A stretch of 46,965 nucleotides of DNA, from positions 1 to 46,965 of the forward strand of contig NZ_LZJN01000207.1 of the NCBI RefSeq assembly GCF_001667735.1. Reading direction: 5' to 3'. Below the pieces are notes generated by a model. It worked only from the letters and a program-made list of their open reading frames with translations, did no database searches and was not told where the DNA came from. A program made the translations under genes and the position numbers. Shown here piece by piece: positions 16,994-25,202 of this stretch (the stretch's first letter is position 1; each line of letters opens with the position of its first letter). The DNA is from Mycobacterium sp. E183. Its GTDB lineage: Bacteria; Actinomycetota; Actinomycetes; Mycobacteriales; Mycobacteriaceae.

Positions 16994-17815
16994 CTAAGAA
17001 GCCGGCTGCAGCCACCGCTCGGATATCTCCGCTTGCAGCGTGTCGTTCGGCGGGCCCGCATAGGGGTCCCAGAGGTCGGCCATCTTGAAGCGAACGATGT
17101 AGAACCACTCCGGCCGCTGATCTTCGCGGTCGAACGCCTCGTCCTCGGGGGCCGGGCTCTCGTACGACACCCGGACGACCGTGCCCGGCTTGCCCCGCAG
17201 GTATTCCTGGGTGCGGGTGTAGAAGATGGTGGGCAGATCCCGCACCACCACCGGGTCGCCGACCGCGAACCGTGCGTCACCGGCGAGGCCGTCGAAGCAC
17301 TGCGGATCGCCCTTGCCGACGGCCTCGACGTGATGGCGGTTCCTGGGCACCGCGGCCGCGTCGCCGACAGTGTGAGACGCCGGCTCCAGCGGCGTCGCAC
17401 CGGCCGCCGCGCGCCCACGTACTTCGGCCGCTCGTTCGATCAACTCACCGAGGGTGATGTGGCGTTTGTCGATGAGGCACCGGGCAATCGCCAAAACCCA
17501 ACGGCCGTAGTAGGGGAAACCCTGATAAAGCATTCTCCCGACATCGACGTTGCCGAGCCGTCTGCGCTCCTCCGATGTCCAGATGCCCCGCCAGCCGAGC
17601 ACCTCACACGTGACAAACGTGTTGAGTTCCCACTGCTCTTCCTCCTTCTCCTCGAAGACCGCCGGAGCGTCCGGCTCGCCGCCGACGTCGTGGGGCGTCT
17701 TCATGAAGGCGCGGAAGCGATCGTGAGTTATCTCGTCCGGGTAGGCCCAGTCCTGCAACCGGTGAAGGGCGACGCGCAGTTGGCTGACCAAGTCGCCCAT
17801 AACAGAATTCGCCAC
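16994..17815 (-). CDS. fused beta/alpha subunit of thiocyanate hydrolase-like (nitrile hydratase beta-type) enzyme
   Basis: About 273 residues. The N-terminal half has PHDVGGEPDAP, a Glu-rich EEKEEEQWEL stretch and YYGRW, as in ScnB. After a linker of about 40 residues (roughly 150-190) the C-terminal half has FAVGDPVVVRDLP and TQEYLRGKPGTVV, the SH3-like barrel of nitrile hydratase beta and of ScnA. In Thiobacillus these halves are separate subunits; here they are one chain. I chose GTG 17815, preceded by GAGG; ATG 17848 and ATG 17800 are alternatives. It is the first gene of the cluster, followed by the gamma-type subunit and the activator. Confidence 0.75.
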   Translation of the reverse strand: MANSVMGDLVSQLRVALHRLQDWAYPDEITHDRFRAFMKTPHDVGGEPDAPAVFEEKEEEQWELNTFVTCEVLGWRGIWTSEERRRLGNVDVGRMLYQGFPYYGRWVLAIARCLIDKRHITLGELIERAAEVRGRAAAGATPLEPASHTVGDAAAVPRNRHHVEAVGKGDPQCFDGLAGDARFAVGDPVVVRDLPTIFYTRTQEYLRGKPGTVVRVSYESPAPEDEAFDREDQRPEWFYIVRFKMADLWDPYAGPPNDTLQAEISERWLQPAS

Positions 17816-17944
17816 GATCGCTACCTCAAAGTAGAAGCGAGAGTGCATAACCCGAAGACCACCGTAACATCGCGGGGGTCATCCGAGTGTGGGGAATCTG
17901 TGGACCGCCGCCGGTCACACCGTCGCGCCCCATTGTGCGGGGGG

Positions 17945-18874
17945 CTACGCGGACAACCCCAGCGCCGCCTCGTGGTCGTGGGTGGGGATGATCGTCACCG
18001 AGTGCCGGGCCAGGTGCAGTCGCTGCAGGGTCCGGAAGGCTTCCTCGCGGTCCTCGTCCACCAAAACACCCGGGTAACTCGACTTTTGGCGCACCTTCTC
18101 AATCTGCAACCAATGCCAGGCCGCGTCGCCGGCGATCAAGACCCACCCGCGCGCCGTGTGGGCGAGCACTCCGACGCTGCCGGGAGTGTGTCCGGGCAGG
18201 TCGACCAAGAGGACGGAGCCGTCACCGAACAGGTCGTGGCTCCGGGTGAAGGTCAGCACCGGCGGCCCGTCGAGCTCGTAGTCGACGGTGGGCCGGCCGC
18301 GCAGCGAATCGCGAACGCCGCCGACCGGCGCCACCGGACCCGAATCGATCCAGTCCCGTTCGGTGCGGTGCAGATGAACCGGCAGATCCGGCAGGTCCAG
18401 CAGACCCGACACGTGGTCCCAGTGCGCGTGAGTCGGCAGGGCGAAGTCCAACGCCGGCGTCTCGGGCAGCCGGGTCAGGGCCGTGATCGTGGGAACCGTG
18501 TCGGCGGGCGGACGGACCGCGACGCGAAGCACCGCGGGTAGTTGGGCGATCGCGCGGCGCTCGACGTCGCGGCACACGGCCGGATCGACGATGAAGGTGG
18601 CGTCCGGGTGGGTGACGACGAACGACGTCATCGAGTTGTCGACGCGGGTGGGCGCGAAAGTGCCCTCGACGATCGCCGCGGTGGGCACCGAGCGCGGCAC
18701 CTGGGGCAGCGCGATCACGGTGACGGTGCGCCGGGGCTCGGGCAGGCCCGCGTCGGTGACACCGCGGAGGAAGCGGTCGTCGGGCCGCTTGGGGCGCACG
18801 GCGCCCCAGACCAACCCGGTTGCGGCGGCACAGCATTGGCGCAGGGTGGGGGAGCGAACCGGGTCGCGCGTCAT
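17945..18874 (-). CDS. metallo-beta-lactamase fold hydrolase
   Basis: A 309-residue protein with the MBL signature THAHWDHVSG (HxHxDH), a second-metal Asp/His set in LPGHTPGSVG and AGDAAW, and a C-terminal PTHDHEA. This is the pattern of MBL lactonase/glyoxalase II-type hydrolases that use two zinc ions. The substrate is unknown. Its ATG overlaps the stop of the upstream flavin-binding protein gene by four bases (18871-18874), so the two are coupled. The thiocyanate hydrolase-like cluster begins 129 bases downstream on the same strand; that gap holds no gene, and read-through is possible. Confidence 0.85.
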   Translation of the reverse strand: MTRDPVRSPTLRQCCAAATGLVWGAVRPKRPDDRFLRGVTDAGLPEPRRTVTVIALPQVPRSVPTAAIVEGTFAPTRVDNSMTSFVVTHPDATFIVDPAVCRDVERRAIAQLPAVLRVAVRPPADTVPTITALTRLPETPALDFALPTHAHWDHVSGLLDLPDLPVHLHRTERDWIDSGPVAPVGGVRDSLRGRPTVDYELDGPPVLTFTRSHDLFGDGSVLLVDLPGHTPGSVGVLAHTARGWVLIAGDAAWHWLQIEKVRQKSSYPGVLVDEDREEAFRTLQRLHLARHSVTIIPTHDHEAALGLSA

Positions 18875-19317
18875 GGCACCGCCACCCGGACGATGACGCT
18901 GTCGGCCCACACGCCGCGGTCGCGCGCGCGGCGCAGCTTCTCGCGCACGCACAAATCTTGGTGCACGTTCGTGACGCCCGGGACCTTGATCAGCGGCACG
19001 ATGTTCCACTGCCAGCCGTAGCGGCGGTGCAGGAGGCGATTCGCCCGCTCGGCGTCGGCCCCCGCGAGGATGGTGGCGCGGCCCGCGACCGTCGTCGCCC
19101 CGCGGCGAACCCGGCCCCGATGGTCGCACGCGGTGAGTTCGACGTCGGCGCGGGCGGCAAGCCGGTTGGTCTTCGGCCCCCGCTTGGTGCGGAACAGCAG
19201 CGCGCCGCCGTCCAGCCCGAACCAGATCGGGGTGTCGACCGGGGTGCCGTCGCGGCGAAACGATCGGAGCAGCGCGTAGCGCGCCGCGCCCAGCCCGTCG
19301 AGTGAATGTGTGTGCAT
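18871..19317 (-). CDS. PPOX-class F420-/flavin-dependent protein
   Basis: A 148-residue split-barrel protein of the pyridoxamine 5'-phosphate oxidase superfamily, F420-linked subgroup. It begins with ARYALLRSFRRDGTPVDTPIWF, here split as ARYALLRSFRRDG and TPVDTPIWF, then LLFRTKRGPKTNRL, with the basic residues expected at the F420 phosphate site. ATG 19317 is preferred over TTG 19329. It is the first gene of a pair with the MBL hydrolase and is divergent from merR across a 22-base palindrome that probably controls both directions. Reductase substrates in this group are diverse and unassigned here. Confidence 0.8.
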   Translation of the reverse strand: MHTHSLDGLGAARYALLRSFRRDGTPVDTPIWFGLDGGALLFRTKRGPKTNRLAARADVELTACDHRGRVRRGATTVAGRATILAGADAERANRLLHRRYGWQWNIVPLIKVPGVTNVHQDLCVREKLRRARDRGVWADSVIVRVAVP

Positions 19318-19330
19318 GCCCCCAGTCAAC

Positions 19331-19352
19331 GACTTAGAGTTGGCTCTAAGTC
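19331..19352. promoter_or_regulatory. operator palindrome in the merR divergent promoter
   Basis: GACTTAGAG (19331-19339), TTGG, CTCTAAGTC (19344-19352) is a perfect 9-bp inverted repeat. It lies between the divergent starts at 19317 and 19371 and is the obvious binding site of the MerR protein encoded next to it. GAGGAGG at 19360-19366 is the ribosome binding site of merR. Confidence 0.7.
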
Positions 19353-19370
19353 AAGCGTCGAGGAGGCCCG

Positions 19371-19760
19371 ATGAGTGCTCGGCTCACGATCGGTGAGGTG
19401 GCGCGCCAAGCCGGCGTCGCGGCGACCACCCTGCGCTACTACGAACAGATCGGGCTGGTGCCCCCGCCGGGCCGGCTGGGCGGGCAGCGCCGCTACGACG
19501 ACTCGGTGCTGGCCCGGCTCGACGTGATCCGGCTCTGCAAGTCGGCCGGCTTCGCACTGGAGGAGATCCAGCTGCTCTTCGCCGACGACGCGCCGGGGCG
19601 GCCCGTCAGCCGGGCGCTGGCCGAATCCAAGCTGGCCGAAATCGATGCCCAGATGGAGGCGCTGGCCCGGGCCCGTGCCGTGATCGAATGGGGGATGCGC
19701 TGCACGTGTCCCTCAATCGACGCGTGCACGTGCGGGATTCACACCGCGCTGCCCGCCTGA
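19371..19760 (+). CDS. MerR-family regulator with a C-terminal cysteine cluster
   Basis: A 129-residue regulator. The N-terminal winged helix (TIGEVARQAGVAATTLRYYE) is classic MerR, followed by the dimerisation helix around 82-108. The tail carries Cys111, Cys113, Cys119 and Cys121 (CTC-x5-CTC), then His124. The SoxR iron-sulfur cluster has CX2CXCX5C, so this spacing differs, and metal-sensing MerR proteins usually have two to three cysteines. It could bind a metal ion or an Fe-S cluster. The gene has a strong Shine-Dalgarno and an upstream palindrome, and it precedes a VOC gene by 13 bases. Confidence 0.88.
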   Translation: MSARLTIGEVARQAGVAATTLRYYEQIGLVPPPGRLGGQRRYDDSVLARLDVIRLCKSAGFALEEIQLLFADDAPGRPVSRALAESKLAEIDAQMEALARARAVIEWGMRCTCPSIDACTCGIHTALPA

Positions 19761-19773
19761 GCAAAGGAGCTCC

Positions 19774-20247
19774 ATGACCCAGCCCATCGCCGTGCGCAAC
19801 TTCTCCCACGTCTGCATCGGCGTCTCGGACATCGAGGCGTCGCGCGCGTTCTACACCGCGGTGCTGGGCATGGACGTCGTCTTCGACGTCGAGCTCGACG
19901 GTGCGGGACTGGACTCGGTGACCGGCGGGGCCGCGCAACGGGGCCGCATGGTCGGCGGGCTGGTCGGCTCCGCGATGGTCGAACTGCTGTCGTTGGGCGC
20001 CGTCCCCGACTGCCCGAGCGGACCGCACCTTGGCTACACCAACGTCTCGTTCCGGGTCGACGACCTGGATGCCACCTACGACGCGGTGCGGCGCGAGCAC
20101 CCCGGCGTGCGGGCCGAGCCGCCCGTCGACATCGGCGGGGTGCGGATGTTCTTCATCTACGACCCCGACGGCACACCCATCGAACTGCTGGAGTTGCCGG
20201 CCGGCATTTCGAGCACGGTGCAGCTCTGGCGCCCGGATCCGGCGTGA
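19774..20247 (+). CDS. VOC-superfamily protein (methylmalonyl-CoA epimerase/glyoxalase-like)
   Basis: A 157-residue protein with two VOC modules. The first is FSHVCIGVSDIEASRAFYTAV with a putative His ligand; the second runs from LGYTNVSFRVDDLDATYDAV to FFIYDPDGTPIELLEL with the Glu ligand. The family includes epimerases, glyoxalases and resistance proteins. AAGGAG before ATG 19774 is a strong ribosome binding site. It follows merR by 13 bases and should be co-transcribed, which places it in the MerR response together with the divergent F420/MBL pair. The substrate is unknown. Confidence 0.83.
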   Translation: MTQPIAVRNFSHVCIGVSDIEASRAFYTAVLGMDVVFDVELDGAGLDSVTGGAAQRGRMVGGLVGSAMVELLSLGAVPDCPSGPHLGYTNVSFRVDDLDATYDAVRREHPGVRAEPPVDIGGVRMFFIYDPDGTPIELLELPAGISSTVQLWRPDPA

Positions 20248-20307
20248 TCCATTCCGCGTCTCCGATCGCGGACGTACGCTCACGAAGGCACAGCTGAGAG
20301 GACACCC

Positions 20308-22125
20308 ATGACCGAGCGTCCCATCACCCTATGCGAGGCGTTCCAGCGCAACGCGTCGATCGATCCGGACGCCGTCGCGCTGCGCACCCCGGGCAACACC
20401 CAGACCATGACGTGGCGCGAGCTCGCGGCGCAGGTGCGCAAGGTGGCCGCCGGCCTGGCGGGCTTGGGCGTCGGGCCCGGCGACACGGTCTCGCTGATGA
20501 TGGCCAACCGCATCGAGTTCTACCCCTTCGAGATCGGCGCCCAACACCTGGGCGCCACTTCATTTTCCGTCTACAACACGCTGCCCGCCGAACAGCTGAC
20601 CTACCTGTTCGAGAACGCGGGAACCCGGGTCGCGATCTGCGAGGAGCAGTACGTGGACCGCATCCGCGCCAGCGGCGCACCGATCGAGCACATCGTTTGC
20701 ATCGACGGCTCGCCACCGGGCACCATGTCGGTCGACGACGTCTACGCCGCCGCGCGGGAGGGCTTCGACTTCGAGGCGACCTGGCGGGCGGTGCGGCCGG
20801 ACGACGTCGTCACGCTCATCTACACCTCCGGGACCACCGGCAACCCCAAGGGCGTCGAGATGACGCACGCCAACCTGCTTTTCGAGGCGTACGCCCTCAA
20901 CGCCGTCCTCCCGTCCCAGTTCGGTGACCGCGTCACGTCGTACCTGCCGACAGCGCACATCGCCGACCGGGTGATGGGCCTGTACGGCCTGGAGGTCTTC
21001 GGCGCCCAGGTCACCGTCGTCTCGGACGTCCGTGCCATCGCCGCCGCGCTGCCCGACGTGCGGCCCACGGTGTGGGGCGGCGTGCCGCGGGTGTGGGAAA
21101 AGCTCAAGGCCGGAATCGAATTCGCCGTCACCAGCGAGACCGACGAGGTCAAGCGGCAGGCGCTGCAGTGGGCGATGTCGGTGGCCGGCAAGCGGGCCGC
21201 CGCCCTGGTGGCCGGCGAGCCGATGTCGGACGAGCTGGCCGCCGAATGGGCCCAGGCCGACGAGCTGGTGCTGTCGAAGCTGCGCGAGCGGCTCGGCTTC
21301 GGCGAACTCCGCTGGGCGGTGTCCGGCGCGGCCCCCATCCCCAGGGAGACCCTGGCGTTCTTCCTCGGCATCGGCATCCCGATCGCCGAGGTGTGGGGGA
21401 TGTCGGAGCTGAGCTGCGTCGCCAGCGTCAGCCACCCTCGCGACGCGCGGTTGGGCACCGTCGGCAAGCTGCTGCCCGGGCTGGAGGGCAAGGTCGCCGA
21501 CGACGGCGAGTTCCTGGTGCGTGGCCCGCTGGTGATGAAGGGCTACCGCAAGGAACCCGCCAAGACCGCGGAGGCCGTCGACGCCGACGGCTGGCTGCAC
21601 ACCGGTGACATCATCGAGGTCGACGACGAGGGCTACCTGAGGATCATCGACCGCAAGAAGGAGTTGATCATCAACGCCGCCGGAAAGAACATGTCGCCGG
21701 CCAACATTGAGAACACCGTGCTGGCCGCGTGCCCGATGGTCGGCGTGATGATCACGATCGGTGACGGACGGCCCTACAACGCCGCGCTCATGGTGTTCGA
21801 CGCCGAATCGGTCGGCCCCTACGCGGCGCAGCACGGCCTGGGCGACGCGTCGCCCGCGGCGCTGGCGGCCCATCCGGAGGTCGTCGCCCGCATCGCCGCG
21901 GGTGTGGCCGAGGGCAACGCGAAGCTGTCACGCGTGGAACAGATCAAGCGCTTCCGAATACTGCCGTCACTCTGGGAGCCCGGGGGAGACGAGATCACGC
22001 TGACCATGAAGCTCAAGCGCAAGCCGATCATGGCGAAGTACGCGAGCCAGATCGAGGAACTCTACGCGCCCGAACTCCACCCGGACGTGCACGAGCCGTC
22101 GGCGGCGACGGTGCAGCCGGCATGA
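20308..22125 (+). CDS. fadD11: long-chain fatty acid-CoA ligase FadD11 (full length)
   Basis: A 605-residue acyl-CoA synthetase of the ANL superfamily. The AMP-binding P-loop is TSGTTGNPKG at 173-182. Next come the acyl/adenine block VWGMSELS, the hinge region GWLHTGDIIEVDDEG with DRKKELI, and a conserved Lys-rich C terminus. GAGAGG upstream supports ATG 20308. In M. tuberculosis this locus is annotated as two pieces, fadD11.1 and fadD11, as though split; here one frame is continuous. The stop overlaps the plsB1 start (ATGA at 22122-22125), so the activated acyl group is probably handed to the acyltransferase. Confidence 0.92.
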   Translation: MTERPITLCEAFQRNASIDPDAVALRTPGNTQTMTWRELAAQVRKVAAGLAGLGVGPGDTVSLMMANRIEFYPFEIGAQHLGATSFSVYNTLPAEQLTYLFENAGTRVAICEEQYVDRIRASGAPIEHIVCIDGSPPGTMSVDDVYAAAREGFDFEATWRAVRPDDVVTLIYTSGTTGNPKGVEMTHANLLFEAYALNAVLPSQFGDRVTSYLPTAHIADRVMGLYGLEVFGAQVTVVSDVRAIAAALPDVRPTVWGGVPRVWEKLKAGIEFAVTSETDEVKRQALQWAMSVAGKRAAALVAGEPMSDELAAEWAQADELVLSKLRERLGFGELRWAVSGAAPIPRETLAFFLGIGIPIAEVWGMSELSCVASVSHPRDARLGTVGKLLPGLEGKVADDGEFLVRGPLVMKGYRKEPAKTAEAVDADGWLHTGDIIEVDDEGYLRIIDRKKELIINAAGKNMSPANIENTVLAACPMVGVMITIGDGRPYNAALMVFDAESVGPYAAQHGLGDASPAALAAHPEVVARIAAGVAEGNAKLSRVEQIKRFRILPSLWEPGGDEITLTMKLKRKPIMAKYASQIEELYAPELHPDVHEPSAATVQPA

Positions 22126-24014
22126 GCGGGGGCCCGGGGACTACGGCCCGCGAGTTCGGTCGGGTCGGCGTGCGAAAGTTGCTGCAGCGCACCGGCGTCG
22201 TGGAGGAGGCGACGACACCGCTGACGACGGACCCTGCGGAGGTCGTCCAGCTGCTTGCGGCCCCGTGGTATGACGAGCGGCTGGGCGGCCTGGCCGACGA
22301 GCTCGGGCGCAACCTGGCCAGCGTGCGCGCCGAGGCCGCCGGCTACCTAAGGGAGATGGCGCCGTCGCTGGACGAGCGGGCGGTCCGGGCGTGGCGCAGC
22401 TTCAGTCGCTGGCTGATGCGCGCCTACGACGTCCTGGTCGACGAGGACCAGATCGCGCAGCTGCGCAAGCTGGATCGCAAAGCGACTCTGGCGTTTGCCT
22501 TTTCGCATCGCTCCTATCTCGACGGCCTGCTGCTGCCGGAGGTGATCCAGGCCAACCGGCTTTCCCCGGCGCTCACCTTCGGTGGCGCGAACCTGAATTT
22601 CTTTCCGATGGGCGCGTGGGCCAAGCGGACGGGCACGATTTTCATCCGGCGCCAGACCAAAGACATTCCGGTGTACCGCTTCGTGTTACGCGCCTACGCC
22701 GCGCAGCTGGTGCAGAACCACGCCAACCTCACCTGGTCCATCGAAGGCGGCCGCACGCGAACCGGCAAGCTGCGGCCCCCCGTTTACGGCATCCTGCGCT
22801 ACATCAGCGACGCCGTCGACGAAATCGACGGTCCCGAAGTCTATTTGGTGCCCACCTCGATCGTGTACGACCAGCTGCACGAGGTGGAGGCGATGACCAC
22901 CGAGGCCTACGGCGCCACGAAGCGGCCCGAGGACTTTCGTTTCCTGATCCGGCTGGCGCGCCAGCAGGGGGAGCGGCTCGGGCGCGCCTACCTGGACTTC
23001 GGCGAACCGCTGCCGCTGCGCAAGCGCCTCGAGGAGCTGCGCGCCGAGGAGTCCGGGACGGGCACCGAGATCGAACGCATCGCACTCGATGTCGAGCACC
23101 GGATCAACCGCGCCACCCCGGTCACGCCGACCGCGGTGGTTAGCCTCGCGCTGCTGGGTGCGGACCGGTCGCTGTCCATCAGCGAGGTGCTGGCCACCGT
23201 GCGACCGCTCGCCAGCTACATCGGGGCGCGGAACTGGTGCGTCGCCGGCGCCGCCGACCTGACGAACCGCTCGACCATCCGCTGGGCGCTGCATCAAATG
23301 GTCGCCTCGGGCGTCGTCAGCGTGTATGACGCCGGCACCGAACCCGTCTGGGGCATCGGGGCCGAGCAGCACCTGGTGGCCGCGTTCTACCGCAACACGG
23401 CCATCCACATCGTGGTCGACCGTGCTATCGCCGAGACCGCACTGCTGGCCGCCATCGAGGACGCCGAGGGTTCGGTGGACGGCTTGGTGGAGCCGACGAC
23501 GGTGCGCGACGAGGCGCTGCGGCTGCGCGAGCTGCTGAAGTTCGAGTTCCTGTTCTCGGCGCGCGCGCAATTCGAGAAGGAGCTCGCCGACGAGGTGCGT
23601 CTGATCGGGCGGGTGGAGGACACCAGCAAGGCGGCCAACGCGGCCGACGTGCGTGGTCTGCTGGAGAAGGCCGACCTGCTGCTGGCGCACCTGGTGCTGC
23701 GGCCGTTCCTGGACGCCTACCACATCGTCGCCGACCGGCTGGCCGCCTTCGACGACGAATCGTTCGACGAGAAGGCCTTTCTCGCCGACTGCCTCGAGGT
23801 GGGCAAGCAGTGGGAGCTGCAACGCAGGATCGCCAGCGCCGAGTCGAGGTCGATGGAGTTGTTCAAGACCGCGCTGCGGCTGGCCCGGCATCGCGAGCTG
23901 GTGGACGGGTTCTCCGACGTCGACATCGCCCAGCGGCGCCGCGAGTTCGCCGACGAGATAGCCACGGCCGTCCGGCGCGTGAACACCATCGCGGGGCTGG
24001 CCGGGGCGCGCTAG
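22122..24014 (+). CDS. plsB1: glycerol-3-phosphate acyltransferase PlsB1-like
   Basis: A 630-residue protein of the PlsB/GPAT family, similar in length to M. tuberculosis PlsB1 (about 621) and shorter than E. coli PlsB (807). The acyltransferase blocks are present: HRSYLD (His129, Asp134), GTIFIRR, SIEGGRTRTGK and VYLVPTSIVYD. It transfers an acyl chain from acyl-CoA to glycerol-3-phosphate in the first step of glycerolipid synthesis, at the membrane. Translationally coupled to fadD11. The C-terminal half is helical and typical of PlsB; no truncation is seen. Confidence 0.92.
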   Translation: MSGGPGTTAREFGRVGVRKLLQRTGVVEEATTPLTTDPAEVVQLLAAPWYDERLGGLADELGRNLASVRAEAAGYLREMAPSLDERAVRAWRSFSRWLMRAYDVLVDEDQIAQLRKLDRKATLAFAFSHRSYLDGLLLPEVIQANRLSPALTFGGANLNFFPMGAWAKRTGTIFIRRQTKDIPVYRFVLRAYAAQLVQNHANLTWSIEGGRTRTGKLRPPVYGILRYISDAVDEIDGPEVYLVPTSIVYDQLHEVEAMTTEAYGATKRPEDFRFLIRLARQQGERLGRAYLDFGEPLPLRKRLEELRAEESGTGTEIERIALDVEHRINRATPVTPTAVVSLALLGADRSLSISEVLATVRPLASYIGARNWCVAGAADLTNRSTIRWALHQMVASGVVSVYDAGTEPVWGIGAEQHLVAAFYRNTAIHIVVDRAIAETALLAAIEDAEGSVDGLVEPTTVRDEALRLRELLKFEFLFSARAQFEKELADEVRLIGRVEDTSKAANAADVRGLLEKADLLLAHLVLRPFLDAYHIVADRLAAFDDESFDEKAFLADCLEVGKQWELQRRIASAESRSMELFKTALRLARHRELVDGFSDVDIAQRRREFADEIATAVRRVNTIAGLAGAR

Positions 24015-24045
24015 GCGGGCTTTCTGCGGAGAGTGCCATTGCGCC

Positions 24046-25131
24046 TCAGCGCGTGGGCGGGACCGGCATGTCGGCATGGCGAACCTGGTTGCCGCCCGCG
24101 CGTTTCGCCTCGTACATCGCCAGGTCGGCCGCGTGGACCAGGCGCTCGATCACCTGCCGTTCGGTGCTTTCGCTTGGTGCCCGCAGTTGGATGCTGCTGA
24201 CACCCAGGCTGGCCGTGACACCCCAGGGTGTCGCGGCGATCGCCAGCCGCATCGCTTCGGCGGTCTTGAGGGCTTCGGAAGTGCCGGCCATCTCGGCGAC
24301 CAGGAATTCCTCCCCGCCCACCCGCGCGATGACCGTGCTGTCGTTGCCGATCCGCCGCAGGTTGTCGGCGACGGACACCAGGATGCGATCCCCGGTCGCG
24401 TGGCCGTGCGTGTCGTTGATCCGCTTGAAATTGTCGAGATCGGCCATCAGCACACTGAGGCACGAGGTGCGCCCGTCGGCGGCTACCAGTTTCGCGGCCG
24501 ATCGGTAGAACCCCCTGCGGTTACGCAAGCCGGTGAGCGGATCGGTCGAGGATTTCAGAGCATCCACCGAAAGCCAGTGCACCAGTACCTGCCCGCAGAA
24601 CGGCACCGCCAGGATCCCCGCGCCGAGCAACAGAAAGTTGGCCGCCGCCATCGATGCGTCACCGGACGTAGCGATACGCACGGCGCACGCCGCGGCCGCA
24701 CCCAGGGCGGTGCCGAGCGTGAAGACCAGCAGGCGGGCGGAGTGACAAAACGCGACATAGCCCGCGAGGCCGCCGAATGCCGCGCAACTCAGCATCCCGC
24801 TGCGCGGGTCGGCCTCGGTCACGCACACGGCGGCGATACCGATCGTGCCCACCACCGAAAACACTTGTGATTCAACGCGCGAGGGCCACCGTCGCGCCCA
24901 CACCAGCGCCATGCCCGCCAGGCAGGCGATGAACGCCACCGCCAGGCCGCCCCGCACCGGCGTCTGCATACCCGACGGGCTGTTCAGCATCAGCAACGTC
25001 GCCGCGATCAGGATGGACATGATGCCGACCATCAGGTAGCGGATGAATGGCTGCAATCCGCGCGCGCCGAGGTAGTCGGAGAACCAGTCGTAGTGGTCGG
25101 GCTGACGCCACCACGCGCCCATCCAGTGCAT
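24046..25131 (-). CDS. membrane diguanylate cyclase (GGDEF)
   Basis: A 361-residue protein with an N-terminal six-helix membrane region (about residues 33-190) and a C-terminal GGDEF domain starting at DALKSSTDPLTGLRNRRGF, here split as SSTDPLTG and LRNRRGF. The active-site loop is GGEEF at 272-276, a functional variant, so it should make c-di-GMP from two GTP. The product-inhibition site RxxD expected five residues before it is missing (the segment reads NDST). The membrane domain probably senses an unknown signal. It ends facing plsB1 and is divergent from the phenolic acid decarboxylase across 71 bases. Confidence 0.88.
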   Translation of the reverse strand: MHWMGAWWRQPDHYDWFSDYLGARGLQPFIRYLMVGIMSILIAATLLMLNSPSGMQTPVRGGLAVAFIACLAGMALVWARRWPSRVESQVFSVVGTIGIAAVCVTEADPRSGMLSCAAFGGLAGYVAFCHSARLLVFTLGTALGAAAACAVRIATSGDASMAAANFLLLGAGILAVPFCGQVLVHWLSVDALKSSTDPLTGLRNRRGFYRSAAKLVAADGRTSCLSVLMADLDNFKRINDTHGHATGDRILVSVADNLRRIGNDSTVIARVGGEEFLVAEMAGTSEALKTAEAMRLAIAATPWGVTASLGVSSIQLRAPSESTERQVIERLVHAADLAMYEAKRAGGNQVRHADMPVPPTR

Positions 25132-25202
25132 TCCGCGACGCCCCTAACCCGTACCTTCGACTACGTGATGCTACTGAGCGCCGACGGAGTCGGGAGCCGA
25201 TT

